A stretch of DNA of 64,000 nucleotides from Clonostachys chloroleuca (lineage: Eukaryota; Ascomycota; Sordariomycetes; Hypocreales; Bionectriaceae). Below the pieces are notes generated by a model, which worked only from the letters and a program-made list of their open reading frames with translations, had not been told where the DNA came from and did not search any database. Location of the stretch: positions 28,024,001-28,088,000 of the forward strand of contig JBANAY010000003.1 in the NCBI GenBank assembly GCA_037952775.1, given 5' to 3'. Shown one piece after another: positions 43,389 through 54,803 of this stretch (its first letter is position 1; each line of letters begins with the position of its first letter). A program made the position numbers and the translations under genes.

Positions 43389-45984
43389 GATGCATGAATG
43401 ACGACCGTGCACGAGCGGCCAGAGTTCGCGAACTACTGATGGAACCGCGTGGGTGGGAAGATGGAGAACCAGTTCGCCCAGCACACTCGCTCAGGGCCCC
43501 TCGCCGCACTCGAAATCGAGACGAGGACGCATTTTTGAACACTGCAGCCCTATCTCGACCCTGTTACATTTGCTTCTTGGTGTGCTTTCTTTTTCTCCCC
43601 CCTTGCTGCCAGTGGAGCTCAGGCGAAAGAGGTGCAGACAGAATAGCTTCTCAACCAGGGAAGCTAGCGGGGAACTATTTTAGCCAAAGCAGGGAGTAGG
43701 GGTGTCGGAACGGCTAAATCCTGGAGCTTGGAAAGGGGGAGTTCCAGTGGTTGGAGATCAAGAAAAGAATGGAGGAGATTCGGTGGGGATCATGGGTGTG
43801 TTTCAACTTTCCAGCGCAGGGAGAGACTTGCATAGATCTATCGATCCTGATCACGATTGTCTCTCCTCTTCCTTGCCCATATGCCATCCAGCAACATTTA
43901 CGGAGGCTCAACTTGCTTTTTCAGGTGGCACACCAACCTACAAGATAGCCAAGCCACCTGGTGGTCAAAGCAACCCTCCAGAAGCTGGTGATTTGCCCTA
44001 GGTTCCAAGCGAGATTGACCCAAGAGCGGCCATCACACCAAAAAGGGACACCGATGTGCAAGAGCTTATCCCAAAAGCAACCAGGGTAGCGAGATTTTAC
44101 TCAAGGAAAGCAGCCAGGCTTGGAAAAGAATAAGCCGCGCAGATCTCAGTGCTAAGGCTCCCGCGATGGCACCAAGAGGGCCAACCCCAGTAGCCAAGTG
44201 GAACGGAAACTCATCCCGCTGGCAATCCAATGGCTAGCTCAGTGGCCGGCCGTCTCACCAGTCCGTAGCAGACCCTCAAGACGTCATTTTAGCATGCCCC
44301 GGAGTATTTCACCCAGGCCAAGAGAGATGCGAGCAAGGAGCCCTAGGCTTCACGATCCTCGTTCCCCGGCTGCTGTGCGCATTCGTCTTTGTGCGGGAAT
44401 ATTCACACGGGGATCCGGGCCAGGAGAGCTCCATCTTACCCAAAGAAGTATGAGGGCAAACTTTTCATGTTGTTCCCCTCCTCCTTGGAGATAAGACTAA
44501 CGCATGCACTTGACGGAGATGTGACTGTCACAGTACGAGCTAAGGAAATTGTCCAATGCCCGCGCCGCGCCAAGTCTGCAAACGGGTGTGATCCTTGCTA
44601 CGCCTGATGATTTATTGTTCTCATTGTATTGGATGGATGAACAAAGGTAGGCCCGTGCGTGTAAAATGCCCGTTCGCACAACGCTTATGCAGTGTTAGTT
44701 GAGAGCCTAAAAGATGGCAATGTGAACTCGAGGCTTCCCTTGCCTCAAACACCTCCACAATTCTATCTGTTCTTACTTGATATCAGATAGAACATATGTC
44801 GCCACCTAGAGCTTTACTTATCCGTCCTGGAACTTGCCGGTGGGAAACGATCGCCAATGGCTCCTGGGATCCCAGCTCTATGATGACAAGGGCTCCGTGC
44901 CGACTGGTCAGGAAAAAGAAACGGTTAATCAGAACTCCTCCTGTAGAGCGGGCCTCGGAAAACCGTTAACGTGACGGCTCCCGCTGCCTGAGCAAGCCAC
45001 TTCCCGTATTCCAGGGGTTTTGCGCCACGCTGAAACGGGTGAGGCAGTGGCGGGCAATATCACACTCCTCTACCTGAATTATTTGATATCTGCGTGTGAT
45101 AATCTCATCACCAAGATGCCACAAAAGTGTGACATTAGCGTCACTTTGATCGCGCGTTCTCTCCTGAACCATCTGGATACAGCTAAGGGCAGCAAGGGCA
45201 AATCCAAGCTCCTGTACTTCATTTATTTTACAGATGGCAATGAAAATAACGCAAATGGCATTGAATGTAAAGGGCCTGATCAAAACATGAGAACCGTTCC
45301 TTTCTTCCTGCAGCTAAGGCTTATCATGCTTCCTCTTCTAATATCAAGTACTGGTTGGAAATTGTATTCCATAGATTCTTCTTTGTTATGAATACAGCCT
45401 GTTTACCATTTACTTTGCCCAGAGAATTACTTCATCAAGATTTGTTCATACTAATCCATCGCATAATAACCTCTTTGTCTTGTAGACTAAGCATGATAAA
45501 CCCGCGTCAAGACAACGGTTTCCCCCACTCTCCCGACACGTGCTGGTCCATCGGCTGCCCCTTGTTTCCACGGCAAATCTTCCCAACAGACTTCAATGAC
45601 GCGCGCAATCGATGAATCAGTTTCCAAGTCTACGGTAGCTTCATGCCAACGTGACGCTAGCTGCTTATCTCTCCACAGTCGCTCTCTTTGAAGCCCCAGA
45701 TTGGACACTAACGGCGCTTCAATTCGGCGTTTGGGCTCAACGCCCGCTTAAGTTGGCTAGTCCCAGCGTCTGATTGGGATCAGCGGAGACTTGAGGAATG
45801 GTTCCTGCCATTAGCTCCGTTCAGAGCGGTAGTTTGGATTAGTGAAAACAACAAATATTACAAAGGGGTAGACGGATCCTCTTCTCTCTCTCAAGTCTGG
45901 TCTTTCTTTTTAATCTTGTGTTCATTGTTTCGCCTGTTCCACCCGTCGCTCTTTAGTACCAAGTCCAGCATTTTGCTAGTCACG
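43389..45984. other. Intergenic, no supported gene
   Basis: About 2.6 kb. The part next to 43.4 kb is the promoter side of the MHYT gene. Short frames at 43394-44001 and 44966-45391 lack domains. Nothing repeat-like was noticed. Confidence 0.45.
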
Positions 45985-46824
45985 ATGGTATCATCATTTC
46001 TGCTTGTTGGCGTCCTCGCCCTTCTCTCATCCCACACCGCGGAGGCCAAGAGAAAGTGCAGAACTTCGTCGTCTCTGGGTGCCTCCACCACGCCGGCAAG
46101 CTGGAGCTCGACTGAGTTGAGCCCTTCGCCCTCGTCGCCATCATCAACCCCTTCGTCGTTCTTTACAATTATTACTTCGAGAACTGAGACTCCCACGACG
46201 CCAGGAACGCCTTCTACTTCCGCGTCATCCACTCCTTCTTCCTCGACGCCATCGTCATCTGATTCCACACCTGTCAGTTCCTCGAGCGAGCTATCAAGCA
46301 CTTTGATCTCGACACCCATCGACAGCACAACCCCAACACCTTCAGGCTCTACTTCTGTATCATCAAGTGCAACCCCTAGCTCGAGCGAGATCTCCACTAG
46401 CGATGTTGTTTCCACAAGCACCCCTTCCAGCAGCTCTTCCTCTATGCTAATTACTTCGACACCAATCATTACGCCCAGCGACCTGCCGCAGTCGTCTCTC
46501 CTCCCGGCCTCTACTTCTACTTTCGTTCCCGCCGATCTGTTCCCCTGCACGGCGGATGCGGATTGCTTGAACGTCAACCAGGTGTGTGACAATGTTCGCT
46601 GCGGGTGCCTGAACCTCGTCTGCGTCCCAGTGTCTTCTACGTCGGCTCTTGCCACTTCGACTTCCAGCTCTGCTCCTGCTGCTACGACTACATCCACCGG
46701 CCCCATTTCCTGCTCCGTCGACGATGATTGTGTGGTTGAGCCTTCGCTCTGCCTAGAAGGTCTTCTGAATCTTTGCACTTGCGTCGACGCCATTTGCGTG
46801 CGAAGTACGACAACGGCGCCATAA
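45985..46824 (+). CDS. Ser/Thr-rich secreted or cell-wall protein with two six-Cys modules
   Basis: Single exon, 279 residues. A signal peptide (SFLLVGVLALLSSHTAEA) is followed by a mucin-like region of about 165 residues dominated by Ser, Thr and Pro, likely heavily O-glycosylated. Two small Cys modules follow, separated by another Ser/Thr/Ala linker. Module 1 has spacing C-x5-C-x6-C-x4-C-x-C-x4-C (CTADADC...CGCLNLVC), and module 2 has C-x5-C-x6-C-x7-C-x-C-x4-C (CSVDDDC...CTCVDAIC). The repeated DxDC / CxC arrangement looks like a miniature EGF- or dickerin-like knot. No GPI signal is evident, since the end is hydrophilic. Function is unknown; adhesion or an effector-like role is possible. 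A long antisense frame (45891-46871) is a by-product of the biased composition. Confidence 0.7.
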   Translation: MVSSFLLVGVLALLSSHTAEAKRKCRTSSSLGASTTPASWSSTELSPSPSSPSSTPSSFFTIITSRTETPTTPGTPSTSASSTPSSSTPSSSDSTPVSSSSELSSTLISTPIDSTTPTPSGSTSVSSSATPSSSEISTSDVVSTSTPSSSSSSMLITSTPIITPSDLPQSSLLPASTSTFVPADLFPCTADADCLNVNQVCDNVRCGCLNLVCVPVSSTSALATSTSSSAPAATTTSTGPISCSVDDDCVVEPSLCLEGLLNLCTCVDAICVRSTTTAP

Positions 46825-48052
46825 TCGTAATAACATGATAAAACTTCCATGGGTATACTGACGCTGGACATCTTTGGATGTTGGTTCGATTTACCATGTG
46901 TATAATTTAATAGACGCTATGCGACGATAGATGTAATAGAAACATATGTTAGATACTCGTCCGTGCATGTGGAATCATTCAATGCTTGCTAGCAATTTGC
47001 CTTTCCTACCAAATACCATGGGTACCCAAGAAAAAATTATATATATACTTGAACTTTCATGCTCTTTAGTCCACCTAAATTTGACACGTCACCTTAAAGA
47101 CAGATTTTCGCTTATTCTCGGCCGTTGAAGTGAAACTAGGTAGGTAAATAGATGGTTGTCAATTGAAGCGAACTGTTAGCCGGTTCGGCAGCCTACCCTG
47201 CACTGCTGGAGGGATTTCTATTGTGTTGAGGAGGTTACGTATTCACGCACTAGATACTGGTGCAATTGGTGTGCTCCTTGAAAGACACAGATTGGCTCCT
47301 CAGAAAATGAATTACATGTTCCTCTAATACTCCGTCTTCGTTCAGATGTCGCCTTGCCTAGTGCCAGCACACCATCCAGGCACCGTCTACATTTTACTTA
47401 TCCACAATGCCCACCGAATAATCAGGCTGACAGCATAACTTTATCAATACGAATGCCCAAAATATTTCTCGTCATCAGGTCAACCTTTAGTTGAATAGTG
47501 TTGTTCCCAGCTCATTACCTCCCACCAAGACCTTTGCAGTTATCCCACACATAGACAGATATCCTGCTTGTCCCTACCGAGAACGCATGGCTAGCTCTCA
47601 AAACCAGCCATCTTAAATTTAGGCTATTCTATTGAATTCGGATGAATAAACCCCGAGGATCAACAAAAAGGAGACAATTCCTTGTTGCCGAGAACCCCGC
47701 AGCCAAATACTGCACCAGTGGGATGCTTAAGAATTCTCCGATCATCATAGGCCTGTCAACGATACTACTACTCCTCACCTGTACAGAAGACTGCACGGCT
47801 GATCATGTGTCTTCTTGTCTAGGTTCGAGATGTGGTTTCAATCGAACGAGCCGTCGGGATCGATGAGTTATTGGATCAATTACGAGCATCTGATATTAGC
47901 CGGCTTGAACCCGACGGGTGGTATGAGGCTTACTTCAATATAATCATGGATATAAATATGAGCACTTATGATCTCACAGGCCTCGCCATAATGGGAGAAG
48001 TCTCATAGAGCTTGAAAAGATCTAACTATCGTATACTAAATCATACTTGAAG
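46825..48052. other. Intergenic, promoter side of the sugar transporter
   Basis: About 1.2 kb without a supported gene. A short frame at 47642-47866 is not convincing. Confidence 0.45.
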
Positions 48053-49727
48053 ATGCGAAAAGGAACAGCGCAAAACGATGTCAATATTAAAGACATATCC
48101 GCTACGTCGGAAGTCGACCGGTTACTCGGACTAGACAAGGTCCCATGGTATCAGAAGAAGAATCTGAAAAGCTTGTACCTTTGCTTGGTTCCCGCTGCAT
48201 TGGGAGTCGAGATGACCACTGGTGAGTGGAGGCAACCACCTTGCACTGGGATTGGACACAGCTGACCGATGAAATCCCTTAGGTTACGATGGTAGCGTTC
48301 TTAATGGACTCCAAGCAGTGGACAAATGGCAATCCCACTTTGGCTACCCCGCGAGCGCAACTCTCGGCTTGATATCCGCCGGTCTTTCCATCGGGTCCAT
48401 TGCCAGTGTCCCAGTTCTGCCTTATGTCAACGATCGTTGGGGTCGCAAGACTAGTGTGATATTAGGATCTCTCGTTGTCACCGTAGGGGTGATAATTCAA
48501 GCATTGGCTGCTAACTTGGGTATGCTCATTGCATCCCGAGTCATAATGGGTTTCGGCATGCCCATTGCCTTGTCCGGGGCCGCCCAGCTCTTGACCGAGC
48601 TATGCTACCCGAAGGAGCGCGCCGCTATTACTGGCATCTTTCAGGTGTTTTGGTATGTTGGTTCGATCATCGCAGCAGGGGCTACACTCGGGACATATAG
48701 CTGGTCTACTCACTGGAGCTGGCGCTTGCCTACAGTCCTCCAGATACTCCCATCTCTGTTTCAATTGTCCTTTATTTGGTGAGTAGAAAGAAGCTTTTTT
48801 AAGAACCCTTTCTGTTTGATGAAGCACTAGCTGAACTGAATTGAGGTTTGTTCCCGAATCGCCACGCTGGCTCATATCGCGTGATAGAGCAGATGAAGCC
48901 CTTGAAATTCTCATCAAATATCATGGAGAAGGGGACCGGGATTCACCCTTTGTGGCAGCAGAATTTCACCAAATTCGTGAAACCCTTCGCCAGGAAAAGG
49001 AGGCATCATCAAAACCCTGGCGCGATCTTTTCAGCACTCCCGTCAACATTCGCCGCGTAGCTGTCGCAGCCTGTGTAGGCCTCTTCTCTCAGTGGGCCGG
49101 GAATGGACTCGTGAGTTTCTATCTCGCCAAGGTTCTGGCGACGATCGGCATCAAGGATCGCCGGACGCAAAACCAGATCAACCTCGGCTTGAACTGCTGG
49201 AACCTGGTCACTGGCATGTCCGCGGCCAGCTTTGGTACACGGTACCTGAACAGACGCACGCAGATCTTGGTCGGTTATGGATGCATGACTATTGTTTTCT
49301 CGTGCTGGACGGCCGCCTCGGCCGTCTACGCGGGGACAACACCAACCACTCTGCTGCAATTGCCGTGGTGGCGCTAATATTTATCTACTACCTCTTTTAT
49401 AATCTGATGATGCCCTGCCAGTACTTATATGTGTCCGAAGTGTTTCCTTTCATCCAGCGAGCGAAGGGAGTGGCAATCATGCAGCTCACGAATAAGGGCG
49501 GTGGTGGGTTTAATCAGTTCGTGAACCCTATTGGACTGGACAGCATTCAGTGGCGTTATTACATTGTCTATGCTGTACTCTTGGCCGTGGAGACTTTTGT
49601 TATTTGGCTTATCTACCCAGAGACAAAGGGAGTCTCCCTGGAAGAAATCGCAGTTGTGATGGAAGGTGATAACGCAAAGGTCGAATTGGTCGGGGCGGGC
49701 AAAAAGGACAAGGAGCTGAAGGTCTAA
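48053..49727 (+). CDS. MFS sugar transporter (hexose/lactose-permease-like), frame broken
   Basis: Exons 48053-48221, 48283-48778 and 48846-49727; introns 48222-48282 (GTGAGT) and 48779-48845 (GTGAGT) keep phase. Sugar-porter marks are GYDGSVLNGLQAV in the first membrane segment, NDRWGRKTS after the second, RVIMGFG, WRLPTVLQILPS, FVPESPRWL and the C-terminal YPETKGVSLEEI. In the third exon the frame runs to a TAA at 49375-49377, but the +1 frame continues HSAAIAVVALIFIYYLFYN and QYLYVSEVFP to 49727. The switch lies at GCGGGGAC (about 49330-49337), where one extra G would restore a protein of about 535 residues. I interpret this as a homopolymer undercall or a one-base deletion. The substrate is probably a mono- or disaccharide; resemblance to Lac12-like permeases is by pattern only. 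Confidence 0.85.
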
Positions 49728-49959
49728 ATTGCCCAACCTGGCATCGAAGCAAAGTGACACTTCTAACGGTTTTGAATGATGTTATCTGGATATTTGCTGT
49801 TAGCTAGTTTTACTCTTCACCACCAACGCCATCGTCTTTAGCATGTAAGCTACTTTGGACATCTATGCTAGCTGTGCTTTGATACTACAGCTGGACGCTC
49901 TTATACAAATTCCACAGCCCAGCACTCATGAATATGCCAGCTTTCGGTGTGTGTTTATT

Positions 49960-50874
49960 CTAGGCAGTATTGAACTCTTCCAGCACTTGCGCGGGAGTCT
50001 TCCCGTTCGCATCCTTCAAGTCAGAGCGTGCCTCAACGTCCTCGAGTAACTTCATGGCCTCAACTTGGCCATTTGAGGCGGCAAAATGCATCGGCGTCCA
50101 GTTGCTCCAATTTGGATCGATCTCGTTTACATCTGCGCCATGCTGCAGCAGGACGCGCATAGTATCGAGCTGTCCAAAACGTGCAGCGGTATGCAGTGCG
50201 CTAGATTGAGGGATTGTGACGCCATGTTTCAACAGCATCTCAGTTATACGCGGTCCGTCGGCCATTGCACCGCGAGACAATAGAGACGAGTTGTAGGTCC
50301 CAAGTCTTTTCGACGGCTGGACAGGTCGCAATGGATCTACCCCAAGTTCGAGCAGCAAAGCGACCAAGTCGGGAGCCCGTACCCTTACGGCCTCGTAAAT
50401 TGGAAACGTGCCGTGACCGACCTGGTTGTGGATGATGCCTGGGTCCGCGGCTGCTAGTGCTCTGAAGACAGCGGCATGCGTGTGCAAAATAACTCTGTAT
50501 ACCAATGACCTCGTTATGAGAGAAGAAGTGCCGATACCTTGCTGTGTTGCAAAGGTAAGCAATATGGGTATCATCTCAGCTCTGCCATTTCGAGCTGCTA
50601 TTATGAAAGCCCTTTCTAGGTTTGAAATTCGGCTGGTCGTCACCTCCCGCGCATCCTCCGGACCTTCGCTTGGACGATCCTCGGAGGTGATGGCGTGCTG
50701 TTTGTCGAGCATTATCTTGATCCACTGAGACTGCAAAAGCAAGCTCTGCAGGGCCATGTCATTGCCAGACGAGATTGCTTCAATAATAGGGTGGGCGACA
50801 TCCCCGCCAATAAGCACATCACCGATAGCTCTGGTCGAGTTGTAGTTGCGTCCCACCACTAAATGTTGCGCCAT
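49960..50874 (-). CDS. Ankyrin-repeat protein
   Basis: Single exon, 304 residues from the ATG at 50874 (MAQHLVVGRNYN). The frame is open further upstream, but that part is His-rich and unlikely to be coding. The C-terminal half contains ankyrin repeats: GTFPIYEAVRVRAPDLVALLLELGVDP, then SALHTAARFGQLDTMRVLLQHGADVNEID, then TPMHFAASNGQVEAMKLLEDV, followed by DLKDANGKTPAQVLEEF. The N-terminal half has degenerate repeats (ALQSLLLQ, AFIIAARNGRAEMIPILL). Ankyrin repeats are protein-binding scaffolds; there is no attached catalytic domain. Small ankyrin proteins of this kind are common in accessory regions of Eurotiales. Confidence 0.85.
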   Translation of the reverse strand: MAQHLVVGRNYNSTRAIGDVLIGGDVAHPIIEAISSGNDMALQSLLLQSQWIKIMLDKQHAITSEDRPSEGPEDAREVTTSRISNLERAFIIAARNGRAEMIPILLTFATQQGIGTSSLITRSLVYRVILHTHAAVFRALAAADPGIIHNQVGHGTFPIYEAVRVRAPDLVALLLELGVDPLRPVQPSKRLGTYNSSLLSRGAMADGPRITEMLLKHGVTIPQSSALHTAARFGQLDTMRVLLQHGADVNEIDPNWSNWTPMHFAASNGQVEAMKLLEDVEARSDLKDANGKTPAQVLEEFNTA

Positions 50875-51845
50875 AATCAGATTGTGATGGTGGTGACAGT
50901 TTAAATGATGATGGTGATCACAAGTGCTGCCGTGATGAAGGTGTTTGAAAGCAGAGCATGAAGCGGGGTTGAGATTCAGGGATATATAAGAAGGCCGGTG
51001 AGCGACACAGCCTGTACGATTCACTAGCGACGAGTGGAGATACGTGAATCTTATGACCAAGAAGAATGTTTTGAGCACAGGCGGTTTAGACGAAGATCGA
51101 TCAAAACATTTATTCATTACAAAGAGCTTAGTCTGTTAGTGCAGCTGTGGAATGTTTGGGACGGAACCTAAGGTTGATCACACTTCGCTAAACTGATTGC
51201 ACATAAAAAAAACCAAAACCCGTCAGTAAGCAGGTCTGTTTCAGGCGCGTATAGTGCTGGATAGTAGGTAGAAGACAAGTGGGCGTCTGAATAACAGGGA
51301 CCGCAAAGGCTACATACTGGAGTATTGGTTTTCAGTTTGTGAAAGAGCACTGGATCAGGTGTCAGTCTTTTGCCAGTGTAGGGCTTTTAACCAAAGCACT
51401 TCAACTAGCCGAACAGCTACGCTTCCTATTTTGTGCAGTGGCGCTTGATTTATCACCCTGACTTAAAAACCTGGAGTTACTGGATTCATCTGGATCTACG
51501 TCGATAATAGTGAGCCGAGATGGGGACTTTGGCGAGTATGAATTAGGCCATGCGGAATACTCACATCCTCCTACGACGTGGCACACTCTGTTATTCGGTG
51601 CTTACCATGTGATTCATCTGAGATACCGTGGGATGCAAAAGAATAAAAAACAGAAATGAGTTCAAGAAACCAGGCATAAAAACGACTATCACTAAAATCC
51701 GGCGTAAAAAAACACATTTGGTCCTGACAAAAGAATATTAATCACCAATATCGCAAGTCTAAGCGCTTCATCCGAGTCCCAATACCAAGTCTATACCCAT
51801 AAAAATACCATTATCCCAGTCTATAGTAACCAATCCAAGCCCCGG
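50875..51845. other. Intergenic
   Basis: No supported gene. The stretch right before the ankyrin gene has many ATG/GAT-type triplets (minus-strand CAC/CAT, reading as poly-His), probably part of its 5' UTR. Confidence 0.45.
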
Positions 51846-53159
51846 CTATTCAGGAGGTGTCTGAAGCACGCTTCGCGACATATCCGTATCCTCCGCATTC
51901 TTCTCTGCTATAGCAGCATTGGCCTCAGCTAGAGAACATCTCTTCCAAACTGACCAAGCGCTACCAATGTGACCCAAGAGCCACCAACATAAGAGGACTG
52001 GCAGGACGACATTGCGCTGCTGTTTGCACCCGTTCGACCAGATGTCCATCAACAGGAGCCAGAAATTATGAGCTGGCAAAGCCCAGCCGACACGATAGAA
52101 CCCAGCCGTCAACTCGAAGGGGTAAACCGTGCTTGTGATATTCGTGATAATCCACGTCAATACGAAGAAGGACCAGAACTGCATGGGTATGACAATCTCC
52201 ATCAACGTGTCTATCACGGTATATTGGATCTCCATATATAGCCAGAATGCCATCCATGTCTTTCCAAAATGGGCGCTGGTCACAAACCAGTCTTCTCGGA
52301 ACGCCCAGATATATGCGACGCTACAGAGCGCGCAAATAAAGGTGTGGAACTTGCTGACGATGAGCCGAGAGATGTAGACGTCTCTCTTGGACATCTTGTT
52401 GAAAACTCCGGCCTGCGCCGAAATGTTGTTCATACCCATCAGGAAAAAGAACTGCATCAAGGCACCCATCACCATTGTGACTGTGTTGAGAAGGACCCTT
52501 GATCCTTGATTTGTTGGCGACTTGATGATCGAGGAGGATCGGATAGGGTTGAGGAAGGCTGTAGCGCTTCCGGGGCTTGTGAAGTTGACCGTTGACAGTG
52601 CCTCGGTAGATACTGAGTATAACGTTCGTGACGCGACTGATATTAATGTCTCCATGTTGGACACAACCGACGATAGAGAAACGATAGGGTAATAAGAGGA
52701 GTAGTAGGTATATGATATTGTGTCCTTGGGGTTATATGCGGTCGAGTTCTCGCCGGAGAGAGCGGTCATGAGTCTGTCTGAGGCGCCGCTGTGTGTGTAA
52801 ATGGCGGCCCAGTACCCTTCCGTGCACATGGCTTCCTCAAGCGACTCCACAGTCGGATACTGCGACGCTGATCGAAAGTCGAGGGAAGGAAAAGAGTCGG
52901 CTCGTAAAGAGCTATAGGCCGCATCGAGAGCGTGACCAATATCGTGACCATCATAGTCAACCGCGAGGACTCGGAGTGCATGTACGCGTGATCCCGATTT
53001 GAAAAGAGAGCCGTACAGATATGACATATTGCCTAGAAAGAAAATCTGAATGAGTATTCCGGTTATGATGATCGGTATACCGAATTTGGGCAGCTTTGAT
53101 GTCCAATACTTCGAGAGCAAAGGCTCCCTGGTGGAAGCTCTCGGTGCGAAAATACCCAT
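51846..53159 (-). CDS. SNG1/DUF3533-family membrane protein
   Basis: Single exon, 437 residues from the ATG at 53159 (MGIFAPRAS). The frame is open to 53237, but the extra N-terminus is not typical. A first membrane segment (IPIIITGILIQIFFLGNMSYLYGSLF) is followed by a large extracytosolic region with VLAVDYDGHDIGHALDAAYSSL, the DUF3533 signature. Five or six membrane segments follow at about 255-430 (VMGALMQFFFLMGMNN, FICALCSVAYIWAF, FWSFFVLTWIITNITSTVYPFEL and GYR-like FYRVGWALPAHNFWLLLMDIWSNG). The fold resembles ABC-2 permeases. Yeast Sng1 affects nitrosoguanidine and drug resistance and membrane lipid asymmetry; the role here is likely similar but unproven. Confidence 0.8.
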   Translation of the reverse strand: MGIFAPRASTREPLLSKYWTSKLPKFGIPIIITGILIQIFFLGNMSYLYGSLFKSGSRVHALRVLAVDYDGHDIGHALDAAYSSLRADSFPSLDFRSASQYPTVESLEEAMCTEGYWAAIYTHSGASDRLMTALSGENSTAYNPKDTISYTYYSSYYPIVSLSSVVSNMETLISVASRTLYSVSTEALSTVNFTSPGSATAFLNPIRSSSIIKSPTNQGSRVLLNTVTMVMGALMQFFFLMGMNNISAQAGVFNKMSKRDVYISRLIVSKFHTFICALCSVAYIWAFREDWFVTSAHFGKTWMAFWLYMEIQYTVIDTLMEIVIPMQFWSFFVLTWIITNITSTVYPFELTAGFYRVGWALPAHNFWLLLMDIWSNGCKQQRNVVLPVLLCWWLLGHIGSAWSVWKRCSLAEANAAIAEKNAEDTDMSRSVLQTPPE

Positions 53160-53861
53160 ATTGAGATGGCCGAGAAAGCAAAACAAGTGTAGAGAATGTT
53201 TCAAGAGAAAAACTGTATTAGGGGAGAGGGTATGCAATGGAACAGGGCGGTATCGTTACTTCAAGGGTGGCACTACGTATAATATATATCCACACTCTAC
53301 CTGACTTCAACACCAAGGACCATCCGGGGGGTCGCATTTTCGGGTTTGGCAGGGTCCCGTGCGGCTCGCTGCCCGGGACATGTCCGATCTGGGCGTCGAG
53401 GAAGCAAGCAGACTAATCTATACGGGTAGGCATTTGAAGATCCAGCCCAATGGCAGATGTGTGCCACTCTATGAGCCTGATGCTCCCCGAGTGAGTGGGG
53501 AAAGATGGCATGATGAACTGGGCTAACAAATTTAGATCCCTGCATTATGGTGGCTTCGCCGCGCAGTTTTAACTTAGTAAGCGGCTTTGGAAATCGAAGC
53601 TGGACTGTTCGGTTAACTCCGGTTTCCGTTCGCCATTCGGGCTGAGCCAACCGCCGACAGTTTGCCTCGATTAGGGGTCTGCCTTTGCACGATGAGGGTT
53701 GGCTCACCCTACCAATAGTTTCGATTGATTATGCAAGCTTTCAAAATCGAACCCCAGACAGGGGTTATAATTTACAATGATGTAATCTGCATGAGCAAGC
53801 TATCGGGAAACCCACCAAATCATACTCTACAGGGACGGCCGAGCCGGCCGAGAAAGCATGA

Positions 53862-53937
53862 GACGACCGAGAATGTGCCAGACGACCGAGAATGTGCCAG
53901 GCGACCGAGAATGTGCAAGCGGACCGAGAACGCAACG
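53862..53937 (+). repeat. 19-bp tandem repeat
   Basis: Unit GACGACCGAGAATGTGCCA is exact at 53862-53880 and 53881-53899, with two changes at 53900-53918, and degenerate at 53919-53937. Earlier GCCGAG and GGCCGAGAAAGCATG (53838-53860) look like older decayed units. The unit length is not a multiple of three, so it is not coding. Confidence 0.8.
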
Positions 53938-54059
53938 AGTTGTCCGATTTGGCTAAGAAGACCGAGGAATCCACTACCAGGCTTCGGCGCCGTAAGGAGG
54001 AAATAAATTGACACGTCGACCGTGTGTTGACCAGGGACTGTTTCTAGGCATCGGCAGCG

Positions 54060-54290
54060 AGCTTTTATAAAACTTTGTGAAGGTTCGTAAGATTTTGTAA
54101 GACTAAGATTAATGTTACTTTTACTTGGAAGATTCGTAAGAGACTTTATAAGACTATTGTAAATATTAGTCTTACTTTTGTTTGTAAGATTTTCTAATAC
54201 TACTACCCGAGGGTTAATAGTGATCTATCCTCATTATTTGTAAATGAGTGAGATTTTATAAGTCTTGTAAGCACCTGTAAGCTTTGGCGA
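54060..54290 (+). repeat. AT-rich tract with recurring GTAAG
   Basis: TTCGTAAGATTTTGTAAGACT, TTCGTAAGAGACTTTATAAGACT, TTTGTAAGATTTT and CTTGTAAGCACCTGTAAGC follow one another within 230 bp, and reverse forms (CTTAC) also occur. This is a loose repeat of 20-30 bp, and its origin is unclear. Confidence 0.5.
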
Positions 54291-54803
54291 TGCGCAATTA
54301 TTTCCACAATATTCACCGAGTGTAAACGAGGAATGCCGAAACCACAAGACAAAAGGCAGGAAGAGTCTCTCGATTTCTCGTATATGGTAGTCTAGTGGAA
54401 ACAAAAGAGCTTGGTTGAATATTTTGAGATAGACGTAGTAATAAGTACTTATTTATCTAGCCGTGGAATGAACCTTCTGTGGAATACTCGGTGACTGTTG
54501 CATCGACATAAATCCAGCTTGCCGATTCATCTCTTTCTCTATCGAGGCTCGGCTTCTCGGAACTTTTCTTCTATCGTTATTCGTTGTTTGGAATAGGTCT
54601 AGATTTTCAAATACACCAAGCATGTAGTCCTTCTCTCGAGCATTGGCAAATGCAAAGGCCGAACTTATTGACTGCCAGGGGAGCGGTACAGTGAGCAAGT
54701 CATGGTCCCGAAGGAATGGGATGAACCTCCAAATTGTGAGGCACGCCGCTCTTAGAGTACTATATAAAGCGGCTGCATTTTCACTATTCTTGTGAATCGA
54801 ATT

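Larger units (their letters stand above)
53160..54803. other. Intergenic with short tandem repeats and GTAAG-rich tract
   Basis: No supported gene. It contains a 19-bp tandem repeat (53862-53937) and an AT-rich tract (54060-54290) in which (T)GTAAG recurs. It may be the remains of a transposable element, but no coding trace of one was recognised. Confidence 0.45.

Noticed and set aside
45891..46871. 326-codon open frame on the minus strand
   Set aside because: It is the antisense of the Ser/Thr-rich secreted gene; its Val/Glu-rich composition simply mirrors Ser/Thr/Pro codons, and it has no domain.
53862..53937. Possible CRISPR-like array
   Set aside because: Units are contiguous without spacers and the host is clearly a fungus; it is a minisatellite.
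54453..54698. 81-codon minus-strand frame downstream of the Zn2Cys6 gene
   Set aside because: Short, no domain, and the regulator already ends with a clear stop at 54804.
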